Origin: Aquilaria yunnanensis
Taxonomy: Eukaryota > Streptophyta > Magnoliopsida > Malvales > Thymelaeaceae
DNA: 64,000 nt
Assembly: GCA_039654915.1 (NCBI GenBank)
Contig: JBDJPA010000011.1
Coordinates: 434,001-498,000 of the forward strand
Direction: 5' to 3'
Notes under the pieces: generated by a model
What the model saw: only the letters and a program-made list of their open reading frames with translations
Told to the model about the DNA's origin: nothing
Databases searched by the model: none
Program-made: the position numbers and the translations under genes
In this document: piece by piece, positions 44,700-57,979 of the stretch
Layout of the letters: every line of letters begins with the position of its first letter
Numbering within the stretch: position 1 is the stretch's first letter

Positions 44700-45320
44700 C
44701 GACGTTTGCATTGTTCCATTTAGTAAAAAATGTCATTCTATTCATATAAATGTGTTGTTTTGTAAAAATGTTCCATTGTTTGCCCTTGCCTCTGGCAGTG
44801 TCTGTGCTCTATTAAAGGAAGTACCAAGGTCGTTACCTCCGGTAATGTCTATGTTGTTCCGTTTAGTAAGAAGTATTATTTTATTTATACAAATGTATTG
44901 TTCTGTAATGTACTATTCATTTCATAAGATGTACTATTTGCAAATAGTGTTATTTCATTCAATAAGACATAATGTTCTATTTATACAATTACCTTTTTTT
45001 ATAATATGTTATTTGTTTTGTAAGATGTGTTGTTAAAAAATAATATTACTTCGTTTAGTAAGAAATGTTGTTCAATTCATACAAATATGTTATTCTGTAC
45101 TATGTTGTTCATTTTATAAAATGTGTTGTTCATAAATAATGTTGTTCTATTTAGTAAAAGTGTTGTTCTATTCTTTTAAATGTTTTGTTTATTTGGTAAG
45201 ATATGTTGTTCATTTTCTTAAGAAATGATGTTTCATTCATACAATTGTGTTATTTTATAATTATGTTGTTCTGTTTAATAAGAAGTGTTATCCATATTAT
45301 TATGATGTGTTATTCAAGTA
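44700..45320. repeat. Degenerate minisatellite of 'tgttgttctatttagtaaga' type
   Basis: A phrase of about 40-60 bp combining 'tgttgttc', 'tttagtaagaa' and 'attcatacaaatgtgttattctgta' recurs about ten times with heavy drift. The plus-strand open frames at 44,752-45,036 and 45,247-45,429 arise from it and are not genes. The segment before it (44,284-44,700) is GC-richer without a recognised product. Confidence 0.6.
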
Positions 45321-45329
45321 TGAACGCAT

Positions 45330-47960
45330 TTTTATAAATAATTTAAAAGTGTGGGTGCATGTTGGTGTGCTGGGTGTATGCTATAGCTTCTCAAGTATTT
45401 ATTGTCATTTCATCCCCAGTCAATTATAATAAGATGAAATGATATCCTACACCAAATCACTTTATCAAGGGAATACCAAACTTAATATTTTAAATCCTTT
45501 TATAACTTGTTACATCTCCTATTCCATACTTAGGGGTCCAGGAAATTATAAGGCATGTATCATAATCCAAGAATTTTTTTTATCGATGGTGCTTTGAGAC
45601 AGTCTATTAGCTTAGGAGTGGCTGCCTAGGTTTAGAAAAGAGCGAGTAGTCCTTCTAAATGCACCAAGGAATTCTATTTCCTCATTGTTCTTCAGCTCCA
45701 TAAAAGATCTAAAGCCTACTAAAAGCTACTAAGTAAGCAAAGAAGTGTTCTATTCCATATTACACTTTTATATCTAATTGTGCCCAAATATTGTGAAATT
45801 GTTGAGGATCTATTCTAACTACTCCAAATGTCATACTCATGGTCCAAAAAATTACAATAATTCTAAATGCAACCTATAAGAGTAGAATGGTCATTGTTCC
45901 TAAGGATAAAGTCTTGGCTGCCTACTTCTTGGCTACTACTCTTCTTCCTTAACGTCTATATTTGTATCCTAATTTTTTTTTAAAAAAAAGTCTCATGTAT
46001 GAAAGTTACTTTTTTTATATTTATATAAAAGTTATATTTTTAGGTGTAGAGATATTATTAATAATTGATTACTAGGAATTATTTTTATGTATAGTGATTA
46101 TTTTCTCAAGTTGTATATTAATTAAAACTCTATACTTTAAGAAATCCAAAAATAATTTTATAAATATTTTATAAAAATTAGTACATTTTATTAATTTTTT
46201 ATGTAATACATAAGAAAAATTTTAAAATGAATCAATTTGTGAAAAATGATTCTAAGGATCATTAAAAATTACTAATAAGTGAATAGTACTAGATATTTTT
46301 TATGTATAATGATTAGTTGATTGACTTGTGAATTAATTGAAACTATATACTTTAAGAAGCTGAAAAGTGATTTAATATATATATATATATATAGTTTTTT
46401 AAGTCATAAGGAAAAAACTATACAAATTAATTACTTTTTGAAAAAAAAATTCAAACAAATTATTTAGGTAGATAGATACTAGCTTGTTAAAAGGCATTAT
46501 TAATTCTAGACAGAAATAAAGTGATTTCTTAAATGATTTTTTAACTTACATTTAAGGAAATTCTTTATAGTTTTTTTGTCAGTATACCCTTGAATTCAGA
46601 TGACTATGATACTTATACCCTTAAACTTCAATTTGGGCAAACTTAGTCCCTAAATTTGTATAAACGAGTCAATCAACCATTTTGATTGACTGTGCACGTC
46701 TCGTGGTGAAAAGAAGTAGGTGTTGCTAATAAACTCAACAATTTCACTGTGAACAACGTTAACCACTATTGGCAGAAGGTGACCTACGCCAAATGGGAGA
46801 AATAGAAGCCTAATACCGATCTTGAGAGAGTATGATCCAGTCGCCCTAATGGAACCCAAACTAATGGTAAAATCCACACCTTCCATGACTTTGATTGAGA
46901 GCATTGGACTAAGGCTCAAGACACCATTGCGGCCACCATAATTGTTAAAGCACTGGAAACTTGAGCATCAAATTAGACGACAACATGGATAAGGATAATG
47001 ATAGCGATGTCTATGCCAAGAAAGTGAATCCAAAGTCGGAGGAAGAGAATGAGGTGATGCCGAAGTTAGAAGAAACTGGCTAGATTGGCCATATTCGGTT
47101 TCCTAATTCTTTTTTGAAATACATTAATCCAAGCTCATCAAACTCATCCACCATATTCAACAAAATCCCCCCAGATTTTGTGTATTCCAACAAGTTCTTT
47201 GTTTGATAGATTGATGAGTCACCAGTCCCATCTGCCGCTAGCATTATTGGAGTGAACTGGTCTTATGGAACTTGCGCTTACAAGAAGTCTAATTGAGGAT
47301 ATCTAGTCATAGGGAGAAGCAACACACCTTGCAAAACCCATTTGTCTTGAGGAAGATGATAGCTTTTCTGTAACGTTTCTTAAATCAAAGTAAATTAGTG
47401 AATAATTAAGAAGTTTGGGATAATTTCTGTAAGATTTATATTTGTCACCAAACTATGGAATTTGTCATTTCTCGTGGCTGGCAAGCGGATGCAAATATCT
47501 ATAGAAATATTATCACGTGACAGGTATATGTTAGTAAAAGGAGTTAACTAATCTATTTAAATATGTTCAGGGCTTGAGTTAGCCGGAGTTCAAGTTCATA
47601 AATAGATATCTTGGTTAGTCAATTTCAGAGACTAAAATGACATTTTGGTCTTTCTTTTTTTTTTGGTTTATCATCCATTAGGAGTGAACATCCAAATATG
47701 ACAATAAATTAGTGTTTTGGTTTCTAAAAGATCAATTTAATTAAACAATCCGAATTAAACGTTAGGATCGAATAAAACCAGTCAAATTTTCATTTCCATA
47801 TGGGACATAAGCATCAATACGGTCAATAGAGATAAATGTAAAATATTGGATTTTAAATTTTGAAACCAATAATTCATCCCAACCAAATTTTATATTTTAG
47901 GATTTTTATTTCTTTCGGAAGATAAACTTATTAGGAATTTAAACCAAACATTCAAATCTT
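45330..47960. other. Intergenic stretch with a decayed coding-like block
   Basis: At 46,660-47,300 the base composition is GC-richer and reads in pieces with many stops. The edges at about 46,590 ('cttaaacttcaatttgggcaaacttagtccctaaatttg') and 47,630 ('cagagactaaaatgacattttggtc') are MULE-like in wording. This suggests an old long-TIR element carrying a gene fragment I cannot identify. (TA)n near 46,376-46,394. Confidence 0.3.
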
Positions 47961-48119
47961 TCCAGAACTGAAATCTTTCTATTTACAAAGTTCGTTGTTT
48001 ATGTTCGTTCCAATATCATTTCCCAAACAAGGGAACGTAGCAGAAGGAATGGCTTTGACCTCGTTTCGCAAGAGAGAGAAAGTAAAGAAGGAATGAAAAA
48101 ATTCAACCGGATCGAATAG

Positions 48120-49427
48120 AAATTTGACGTCCGCCAGGACACAACAACACACAAGCTTTCCTTCTCTCTCTACAGCTTTCTCTCTCTAGACACAGCGAAG
48201 AACAGAGTGTTGAAACTTAGACCCAAAAAAATAAAAAAATTCTTAAAGTGAAAATTGAAAACAAAAGCTAGAAGACCAGACGATTGATCGAGGAGCAGAA
48301 CAAGAAACCCTAAAGGCAACGCTTTTGTTGTCTGAAGTGATTTGGAATATCCATTGCTCCAGTTCCATTGAAGAAGAAGAAGGCGAAAGAGTGGCTTACA
48401 AAGCGAAGAGTCGCTGATTCTGGGAGAGAATCTTTTTATTTGCATTTGTTCTTCGATTGGAATCGATACCGAGAAATTTCGGAAGCCTTCGCCTCTCTCT
48501 CACGCACGCTTTATAGCAGCTATCTTTATCTCCGCCGTCGTTTTTAACCCTGTAAGTATTCACAAGTCTTTCTAGCTTTTACCCTTTCTTCTCCTGTTTC
48601 TTTGTTCTCCTGGTGGTTTTCCTTAGTCATTGGCTTTCATAATTCGCGCCCTTTTGTCTTTTTTCCCTCGCTGTTTGTTGCTATGGATCATTGATTTGTG
48701 TTTTTAGCGCTTGATCGACGTAGGTTTACTTGTTCTTTTTAGCTTCTGTTTTTTTTTTGGTTTTTGTATTTTTGTTACTATAATGGGCGTTGGCTATGTT
48801 TTGGTATGCACAGTTGCAACCTTGTGCACTTTAAGCTTGAAATTCAAGCTGGTAGCTGAGACCTTAAAGACGATTTTGGTGGGTTTTATTTATTTGCTTT
48901 TTTTTTTCGGGGGCGGGGATGGGATCACGTTGAGTTCATGGTCTCTTGAGATTCCTGGAATTCAAAGTTTTCTTTTTTAGATTCTGTTTTAATTAAGAGG
49001 CACAAGGTTGCTCTATTGATTAATTGAGGTTAGGAATATTCTGTTAGGCTTTGAAGATTTTAGTTGTTCTTGATTCTTCTGCTTATATGATTGAAGTTGC
49101 AGTGGATCTGAAATTCTGCGTTGCACAGGGATCCATGCAAAAGCTGCTTCAGTGGTGCTTATATGTTGGAGATAATAAAGTTTTAGATTGCTCAGAACCA
49201 AAGCTTTTTCCTTGGCCTTGGTTCCCTTTGCTTTCTTACTGGTGTACTCTAGAAGGAACAGCAATATGTAACTGTCATCAAAATTACAAGTCCTCATTTT
49301 TGCAGCATAAGGAATTTGAAGTTGATTGGAGTACCTTTTGATGTGGGACTGCATCTTTTTGAATTAAGTGCGTGTCATCTTTTGTTGTATTAAACTGGTG
49401 AGTCAGCGTGGATTGTAATTCTGATAC
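48120..49427 (+). other. SEUSS promoter-proximal region, 5' leader and leader intron
   Basis: A CT-rich leader runs from about 48,160. A consensus donor gtaagt sits at 48,551, followed by a T-rich intron. Acceptor candidates are 'cacag' before 49,130 or 'tgcag' before 49,306. Leader introns are usual in plant SEU-type genes. No TATA box is evident. Short open frames here are non-coding leader or intron sequence. Confidence 0.5.
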
Positions 49428-51578
49428 ATGATGGCATCGGGCCATTCAGCACCAATAGGTAGTGCACAGTCTGTTCCGGCTTCCCTTCTACACTCAAATT
49501 CAGGAATGCTGGGGCCTCAAGGAGGGGGTCTTACATCTCCTTCTGGATTTCCTTCTCTTATGTCCCCTCGCGCTCAGTTCAGTAGCATGAATGTGTTTGG
49601 CGACATGCCAAATGCACCTTCCATTCTTAACCAGTCTTTTGGAAATGGTAGTCATAATCCACAGCTTTCTGTTCATGGGAGTAACCAGCATGGAGGAAAT
49701 GATACAGGTGCTGAAACAGATCCACTTTCAGGTGTTGGCACCAGGATGGGGTTTAATGCTCCATCTGCATTTTTGCAGTCGACTATGGTTGACCGTAATT
49801 CATCTGGTCAAGTCCAGAGTCAACAATTTTCACATTCCTCTGGTAATCATGTGTTGCAAGATCAGCCGCAACCACATAATGTGGGGCCACAGAATTTCCA
49901 ACATGGTCCTCGAGCAATGTCTCAGTTCAATTCTCTCCAACACACACAAGAAGCAGCACAGCAACAACAGTTTCAGGCCATTCAAGGGGGGTTAGCTGGT
50001 GGTGGTGTATCTGTCAAGATGGAGGCACAGTTGTCTAGTGATCAACTTGCACAGCAGCAGAAACAGCAGTTGCAATCACTGAGGAATCTGCATCAAGTGA
50101 AAGTAGAATCTTTGCCTCCTGTGAAATTAGAACCTCAACAAATCCAGCCCATGAGAAATTTGGCATCAGTAAAGATTGAACCCAAACATTCAGATCACTC
50201 AGTATTCCTACATCAGCAGCAACAACAGCAGCAACATTTGCGACAACAACCGCAGCAGCAGGCACAACATTTACAACAACAACCGCAGCAGCAGCAACAA
50301 CAGTTCCCTCATATGCCACGGCAGCCATCTCAGGCAGTTGCAGCTCAAATTAATCTGCTGGATCAGCAAAAAGTCTTGCAGATGCAACAGCACCAGCGAC
50401 TTTTGAATGCAATGCCTCAGCAGCGACCACAATTACAGCAGCAGTTTCAACACCAGAACCTGCCAACGAGATCTATAATGAAACCAGGGTATGAACCTGG
50501 GATGTGTGCCCGGCGATTGACACATTACATGTATCAACAGCAACATAGACCAGAAGTAAGAAATGTGTGGCTTGTATATGTAATTTGTATTCTCAGATTT
50601 ATGTCTCTTTAAATTATTGACATGCCAATATTTCATTCAGGACAACAGTATTGAGTTCTGGAGAAAGTTTGTTGCCGAGTACTTTGCTCCCAATGCTAGA
50701 AAGAAGTGGTGTGTGTCTATGTATGGAAGTGGTCGTCAAACTACTGGTGTTTTCCCCCAAGTATGGTCTTCCTCTATTTGTTTTGCAATTTGTTTTTACA
50801 CTATTCCACAGGCATCTTGGTTATTATCTTTAAGTAGCTCTATTTGGAGAAAATATTTGGAAGTCCAAATGTATCAACTGGTTTCTGGTGATATTTTACG
50901 CATGCACATATACAAATTTGAACAGAATACCTTCATATATTTTCATACACAGTTTCACTTTCACCATGGTACTCCCATGGTCCCAGGATGCTGTCAGGCA
51001 TTAGTGCAGGGCTTGTTAATCTGTTCTTAATAACCTTGCAAATTTTACAGGATGTGTGGCATTGTGAGATATGTAATCGCAAGCCTGGCCGAGGTTTTGG
51101 TATGTATTGTTGTTGTACTTGGACAATCTGTAACATTTCCTAGCTTCTGAAACTTTTGCAACCATGGCACTATCTTGTAAACATGTATCAGCCTGATGCA
51201 GTATCAGTCTAACAATATCATTTGCTTTTTCCATGTTGTCATCCTGTGTCTAATTTGTTTTCTATGAGTGCAGAAGCAACTGCTGAAGTTCTTCCCAGGC
51301 TCTTCAAAATCAAATATGAAAGTGGTACTTTGGAGGAACTTCTTTATGTTGATATGCCCCACGAGTACCATAATTCGTCTGGTCAAATTGTACTGGACTA
51401 TGCGAAAGCAATACAGGAAAGTGTTTTTGAGCAACTGCGTGTTGTTCGTGATGGACAGCTGCGAATAGTTTTCTCTCCTGATTTAAAGGTTGTTTATTTA
51501 GGTTGATGAATCCTTTTCTTCTATGCGAGTATGAGAAAAATGATCACTAGTGGCTTTATTATTCTCTTACACATTATT

Positions 51579-51618
<40 letters not shown>

Positions 51619-54600
51619 CATTGTCCTGTCTATTTGTATTTTTCAGATATGCTCCTGGGAGTTTTGTGCTCGACGGCATGAGGAACTCATTCCCAGAAGA
51701 CTGCTGATACCCCAGGTTGATACTTGCTTAGTTTGATATGTTTAGAGAGTCTTCACAACTTCTCCAGGTCGAGTCTAGTTGGCTTATTTAATTCTTTGTG
51801 CTTTTGGGGATTTTTAAGAATTTTAGTTGAATCAACAGTTAATTGTTACAATAGTTTCTGTGGTATCTTGAGTTGGTAAACTTTGTAGTCATTGTGCTGG
51901 ACTAAATATGGAGGATTTGCTATTGAGTTGATCAATGTGCTTCAACCTGATTTGTACTGTTTTAACTTTCCAAGGCTGACATTTATAATGCTGCCATAAC
52001 TTTGCCTGCTGCTCATTGCTGCAGCCCTGCCCTCACGCTATCATCCCAAATAAAAAAGAAGTAAAAAGAAAAAGAGTGTTATCTGTTTGTGTTGATCTCA
52101 TAGGCCCATGATGTGGTTTCTCTTTGATCCCTAGGTTGGCTAAACTCCCATTTTTTTCTGTTCAATGTGCCTTTATATTGTTCTTGAATTCCTGAGTCTT
52201 CTACTCTGATGGAGGTTAAGAAAGCCTTCCCTTTGGGGGGAACTAGGAATTCGATTAATGCTGGATTGATGGGAGTAAAATCATGCACGACATTCAGGAA
52301 TTCTAGATAGTGACATTCAGGAATAACAGTCGTTTTTGTGGTTTTTCATTACTAAAGTTTTTGTGGTTTTTCATTTGTAATAGCATTGATACTTGTGGTA
52401 TTAGTCACATCATATGTTTTTGTTTCAATATCTGTAGGTTAGTCAGCTGGGAGCTGCAGCTCAGAAGTATCAAGCAGCAACTCAAAATGCTTCATCTAAC
52501 CTTTCTGCACCAGAGTTGCAAAATAACTGTAACTTGTATGTGTTTATTCTGAGAGTATGACTTTGATAATTACATTCTTGTTTCTTTTTAGTTTTTGGTG
52601 CACCCACTCTTTATTATGTCCTGTTTAGTGTACCTGTATGTAACTAATGTTTGCAGCCTTTTGTCTATGACTCTGTGGTTTCTGTCATTTGCCATGTGAT
52701 CGTACTTGCCATAAGACATAGCCAGATAGATATGTGCACATGAGTTTGTGCACGCATGTTTTAATGTTTTGGCTGTTGTATAAGTTCAAATATGTCCACT
52801 GGCACAGAGCCAATTATGTAGGTTTTTTATATTCTTATCTAAATATCCTTCTGATTTTTCAAGAGTCAGGAAACAGACTCATTGAAAATATGTTAGATGT
52901 AATTCTCTAAACCATAGCATCTTGCTGGATATAATACATTCCTAGTTCTGTCAAGAATTTATCCAATGTAAATGCACCGTATGCTTTATTTTGAATTTTT
53001 GCTGAGTTAGTTGCTCTATGTTTATGGCCATGGCTCAAGATTTCTGGATATACAGACGTCTTTGGTCGCATTGTCCTGATGAGTGTTAACATTTACTGGA
53101 AATGATATACGTGGAGATTGCTCAGTTTTTAAGCTTTGATTGACTTTTGTTGCAATTCAGGTTTGTTGCTTCTGCTCGACAATTAGCAAAAGCCTTGGAG
53201 GTTCCGTTGGTAAATGATCTGGGCTACACAAAGAGATACATACGGTGCCTGCAGGTGATGACCTATTCCTTTTGTATATCCACCTGCATCTAAAGACAAG
53301 CACATCCATCGAGTGGTTGTTGAGGCTGATAGAATATTACTAAGGATACCAAAGTTAAATTCAACTTTTAATTGGGTCAATATGGAAAACGTTCTGTTTT
53401 TCCAATTGCATCAGTGCATTTCGATAAATCTGACTATTAAATCATTCTGCTCTCTGAAAAATGATGATGGAATGCTCATTAGTTATTTGATTCCTCTCTT
53501 CCTCTTGCAAGAAAGTCCCAGGTCTCTTCATTTTTGTGCTAAAACCCCAAACTAGAGTCCTTGAAGTCATGGTACGTACGTTTGGTTTAACATTCCAAAG
53601 ATTGAAAAAATGGCAGAGTATTGAATTGTAAACTTACTGAAGTTCTGTGATGTAATCAGACATAGTGAAAACACCAGTGACCCAATTGATAATTGACTGA
53701 ACTTAAGATATGCTTCAGTAGCAAAACCTTCAGTCCATGCAGCAGGCTCTTGCCTAAGGTCAAGGGTTCGAAGGCCAATCAAAGCTTTAAGTCTCATCCC
53801 ATTTGGCAAAATGTTTCCCCTTCTCTTCTTAGCTTGTTAGAAGATTCTGAGTAAGTGCGCTTTAGTTTACTAAGAAGATATAACTTCCTCCAAACCCCCC
53901 TCTCAGGTTTTTAGAATCTACTTTTCACATGGTTTTCTGAACCTGCATGTTGTGTTCCTTGTCTGTGTCTCCAGTCAGGCAATAACTTAATGCTAGCTGG
54001 ATAAAAATGTTACTTTCACAAACATATTTTAAGCCTGGGAGCAATTGTGATTTAAACATGATCCGCTGCTTAGAAAAACTTCTTTTTGTTTCTGTACAAT
54101 TTACGTTGAAGGTCCTTGATGTGCATCAATCCTGAAGTGAATATATGCATGTCTGCACAAACGTGTGTCTGTGTATTTTTATCCTCACATATAGCATCTT
54201 AATTCCAAGTTTGGTAGCATAAGGTTATAATGTCATTGTCAATTAACTGGTAAAAGCCATGTTAGCACTCCCTGCTTTACATCTATATGCATTTCTGGAT
54301 GTATATGTTGTGTGGCTTGTCTGATCTGTGGAAGTAGGCTGCTGATATAACTGGCTAGTTAGTGACTCTTAATTTATTTTGGTGGTTGCAGATTTCTGAA
54401 GTGGTTAATAGTATGAAAGACTTGATTGATTACAGTAGAGAAACTGGGATTGGACCCATGGGTAAGTCCTAATTGCATGTAAAAAATTATGGTCTATGTG
54501 GTGTCAAATGAGATCTGTTTAGCGGGCTAGACGAACAGAAATCTAGAAAGGGTACCAAGGTCCTTTTGTATTCTTAGGCCTTCAATATGCTGAACCTCGG

Positions 54601-56319
54601 GTAGATAGGATAATTGATATCAAACATGACCTCAGAAGAGATGTTTGAGCCTTGAACTTCCTTCTCTTAGGCTATTGGTGAAGCTTTAATAGATTATTTT
54701 ACCAACAGCTCGTGGAGTTGGTCTTTGTGAAGGATGAGGGGAACCATATATGCACTATGTTTCTGCTGCCTAAGCCAGGAAGGAATGAGCCCATCATGGC
54801 CCTTGGTTTTCACCCATGTTGCTTGGATTCGGGTAATGGGATCTAATGTGGGCACAACTTAATGTACACAGGTTTGCCATACATAAATGTTGCACCATGG
54901 GACCCATGGGCTCACACAAATATATATAGCTGAATATGTATAGTTCATGCAATATCGGTCTTCATCGTCAGTGTATTGTATTCACGTTTGCATGATCAGT
55001 CATCTATCGGCCACAATTCTAGAATGAAAATTTTTCCTCTGGGCCATTCCATTCCTCAAACTGTCTGTTGCCAGGTTGAAGTACATTTGCAGGAATATCA
55101 GTTCCACTTGAGGAACACATTATGAGCATATTTACTTTGATGGTTAAGTTGGATTTTCATCTAGCCGATTATACTTTGAAATCCCTTTTCCTTTCTCATT
55201 GTTCCCTGTACCTTTTTCTGAGTAATCTAATGCCAGTTATCTTCTTGCTAAGGAGACAATTCTATCTGGATAATGTCTGGTAAATTCTGCTGGTTTCATT
55301 TTGCAGCTTTGTAATAATCTTCTTTTTTTTTTTTCTTTTTCGCTTAATTTTGTTCTTTAGAGAGTTTGGCCAAGTTTCCCCGGAGGAAAGGCACTTCAGC
55401 TGTCGTTCATTCTCAGGCTCAACAATCTGAGGAGCAGCGACAGATGCAACATCAGCAAACATCGGCACAGACATCTGGTACTGATCATAGTGTCCCTGCC
55501 TGTGGTACACAAATGGCTGCAAACAACAGTTTGGCTGGTGTAAATAATTCTCTTAATACAACAGCCACATCAACGTCCTCTAGCACCATTGCTGGGATTC
55601 TTCATCAGAATTCCATGAACTCCAGGCCACAAAATTCTTTAACTAATGGCAGCCCCTATGGAGGAAATTCGATTCAAGTTCCATCGCCTGGTTCATGTAA
55701 CACGATTCCACAAGCACAATCAAATCCATCTTCATTCCAGTCACCAACTACATCTGTGCCTAATAGTGCTCCTCAAGTGCATCAGAGTGCACTCACAATG
55801 GCCAATCACATGAGTTCTGCAAATTCTCTGGCAAATTTGCCAGTGCAGCAGCCAGCACTTTCTACTGAGGTTGAACCCAGTGATTCGCAGAGCTCTGTCC
55901 AAAAGATTCTTAGAGAGATAATGATTCCCAACCAACTTAATGGAGCTAGTGGCATAATTGGTGTTGGCTCTATGGGGAATGATATGAAAAATGTCAATGG
56001 GATGCTGTCAGCAAGTAACAATACATTGCTCAATGGTGGCAACAGTTTGGTGGGTAACGGCGTGATCAACAATGCATCAGGTATGGGAAGCGCTGGGTTT
56101 GGCACAATGAATGGTGGGCTGGGCCACTCTGCGATGGTCAATGGAATGAGAGCTGCCATTGGTAACATTCCAGTCATGAATGGTAGGGTAAATATGACAG
56201 CAATGACTCGGAACCAGGGCATGAATCACCAACATGATTTGGGGAACCAGATATTAAGTGGTATAGGAGCTGTTAATGGTTTCAACAATCTTCAGTTTGA
56301 TTGGAAGCCAACCCCATAA
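49428..56319 (+). CDS. SEU: SEUSS transcriptional co-repressor (LDB-type)
   Basis: Nine coding exons with GT-AG introns: 49,428-50,555, 50,641-50,760, 51,051-51,099, 51,274-51,488, 51,647-51,715, 52,438-52,535, 53,161-53,254, 54,392-54,461 and 55,361-56,319. They sum to 2,802 nt, i.e. 933 residues plus stop; all phases fit. Residues 1-350 are Gln/Ser-rich, with long polyQ stretches encoded by CAG/CAA near 50,211-50,300. The LIM-binding-like dimerisation domain spans about 350-615, from KPGYEPGMCARRLTHYMYQQ through FAPNARKKWC, GFEATAEVLPRLFKIKYESG and ICSWEFCARRHEELIPRRLL to SMKDLIDYSRETGIGPM. A basic KFPRRKG follows. The C-terminus is Asn/Gly/Met-rich and ends NNLQFDWKPTP. SEU pairs with LEUNIG to repress floral homeotic genes such as AGAMOUS. 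The start was chosen because MMASG opens the conserved N-terminus; the second Met is possible. Confidence 0.95.
51584..51616 (+). repeat. (TA)n microsatellite in SEU intron
   Basis: About 16 TA units lie in the intron between exons 4 and 5, about 30 bp before the acceptor at 51,646. Probably polymorphic. Confidence 0.9.
53695..53850 (-). repeat. Possible tRNA-derived SINE fragment in SEU intron 7
   Basis: On the plus strand, 'tatgcttcagtagc' could be a degenerate A box. About 50 bp later, 'aagggttcgaaggcc' is close to the pol III B box GGTTCGANNCC, preceded by 'ggctcttgcctaaggtcaa' as in plant SINE heads. Poly(A)/(T) tail and target duplication were not seen. Orientation is uncertain; it could be chance. 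Confidence 0.3.
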
Positions 56320-57160
56320 AGAGTCTGTTCGTGACATGTCTGTTTGTCTATTGCTCACGAGCTGCATGATAATTTAGACCGCCGGAAGCCCTGGTTAGAT
56401 TGCAGCAATCACACAACGGTAAATCGAGGCTTCTCTCCCACTTTGTACTAATTTCAGAAAGTAAAACGTATAGCAGTGTTCTTATCAATGAAATGCTAAA
56501 TTTTCCACCAACATCTACTTTTAGTCTGATCTAATTCATACAATTGACTACACTTGCACTTCTGGACTGGAACCGAGCGAGGGGTGATGGTGCTCAGCTT
56601 CAAGTCTACTTTTCCTCAATCGTATTCCAATGAATTGCTTCTACTCCCAGATGAACCATTCAGTGTGCTCTGCTAAGTTAATACTCTTGGTGGTCTGGAA
56701 TTATGGGGGCGCCATATTGTATACAAATATTCTGTGGAATTCATTCCAATTAAGTAGTTTAATCATGGTTGGAGTATAAAAGCGGCGATTTGATAGTCAT
56801 TTCTGGCGGTCACTCCCATACTTGAAACGTTCCGAGGTTTAACATAAACAGGGTTTCTTATTTTCCAGAGATAGGTTCTAGCTTTGTTCAGGTCAGGTGT
56901 CTTGAAGACAGCATGCAAGATATTGAAACACAGGTCGTTTGTTTCCAGTATCAACGATTTTCTTTCACATGCTAATGTAGTTGCTAAGATGCTAGCCAGT
57001 TTGATGGGCAAAGATCTCATCAAATCATCGTTGGTTTTCCCCAGTTCTGGTTTGGGGCAAAGTCAGTTGAATCAAATCCTAAGCAACTGAGATGTAGGTA
57101 GACTATATTGATCGTGCTCTGATTTACAGAAGTAATTTGTTGAGTTTGAAGCCTTCAAAC
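56320..57160. other. Convergent 3' flanks of SEUSS and the thioredoxin gene
   Basis: Contains the SEU 3' UTR (to about 56,510, where 'atcaatgaaatgctaaa' may serve for polyadenylation) and the thioredoxin 3' flank. No further gene is supported; the short open frames here lack family features. Confidence 0.5.
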
Positions 57161-57818
57161 TCAAGCATCAACATATTTTTCGATTGTGGCAGAAAGGGTG
57201 GACTTGGGGACAGCTCCAATGACGCTCTCTTTCTTCTCTCCGTTCTTAAAGAAAAGAACAGTTGGGATGCTCCTTATCCCGTATCGTGTGGCAATGTTGG
57301 GGCAGTCGTCAGTGTTCACCTTGTAGCACGAGATCTTCCCCGCATGCTCTTTCGCCAGCTCGTCAATCACCGGAGCTATCATCCGGCATGGTCCACACCA
57401 CGGTGCCCAAAACTCCACCAGGACCGGGTTCTTGCTTGCTATCACATTGCTTTCCCAGCTTGCATCCGTCGCCTCTTGGACTGAAAACAAAAACAAGGTG
57501 TGAATGTTTTCATTCATTTCAAAACAAAGACTATATATAGGGAAAAAAACGGGGTACTGGAATTAATTAGTGACCTTCATCTATAGCTTCACGAGCTTTG
57601 CAGATGAACCGGGATTTGTCGTAGCGTCTGCCTTTGGGTGAACAAGCAAAAGATGAAGATGGAAATGCAGATGAAGACAGTGAGGAAGTCGGAGACTTAT
57701 AGAATCCTTGGAAGGTCGGCAAATGGAAATGGTTCTTCTCAATGGATGCAAACGGACGCAAGCAAGGTCTAGTTTGGGTACAAACAGTGGAGACTTGGAA
57801 ACACTTGTCCAGAGCCAT
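57161..57818 (-). CDS. TRXM: Plastid m-type thioredoxin
   Basis: Two exons on the minus strand, 57,575-57,818 and 57,161-57,480. The GT donor is gtcact, the acceptor tttcag, and the intron is phase 1. The product has 187 residues. Residues 1-75 or so are a Ser/Pro/Arg-rich chloroplast transit peptide beginning [10 protein letters not shown]. The thioredoxin fold follows, with the redox site WCGPC at 109-113 inside [20 protein letters not shown], then the conserved [19 protein letters not shown] with its cis-proline, and GAVPKSTL near the end. This pattern is that of m1/m2/m4-type thioredoxins, which reduce Calvin-cycle and other stromal enzymes using electrons from ferredoxin-thioredoxin reductase. 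The donor gtcact is less usual than gtaagt, but the splice restores a full-length family protein. The gene looks intact. Confidence 0.93.
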
Positions 57819-57967
57819 TTCCTTGCCCTTCGTTTCCTCACTTACCAGGATGATGTTGTTCCTCTGGGAGCACTCAAGTTTCTTTCTCCGTCCTCTTTCC
57901 TTATAACCGATCCTCTCTTTCCAAACTTATTTATTATTTTTGGCCCTAATTTTGGATTTGGATATTG

Positions 57968-57973
57968 TATATA
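57968..57973 (-). promoter_or_regulatory. TATA-like motif of the thioredoxin gene
   Basis: Minus-strand TATATA lies about 150 bp upstream of the ATG at 57,818. Position is plausible for a core promoter; single-motif evidence only. Confidence 0.35.
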
Positions 57974-57979
57974 GGACCA

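Noticed and set aside
50035..50328. Antisense frame rich in V and A within SEUSS
   Set aside because: It is the opposite strand of the CAG/CAA tract.
53695..53850. A tRNA gene suggested by 'gggttcgaaggcc'
   Set aside because: No acceptor stem, D-loop or anticodon arm can be drawn around it; at most a SINE head.
57161..57517. Thioredoxin starting at an internal Met within the intron (MNENIHTLF...)
   Set aside because: That Met lies upstream of the splice acceptor; joining to the transit-peptide exon gives the full-length plastid protein.
57137..57540. Plus-strand frames across the thioredoxin gene
   Set aside because: They are shadows of the well-supported minus-strand exons.
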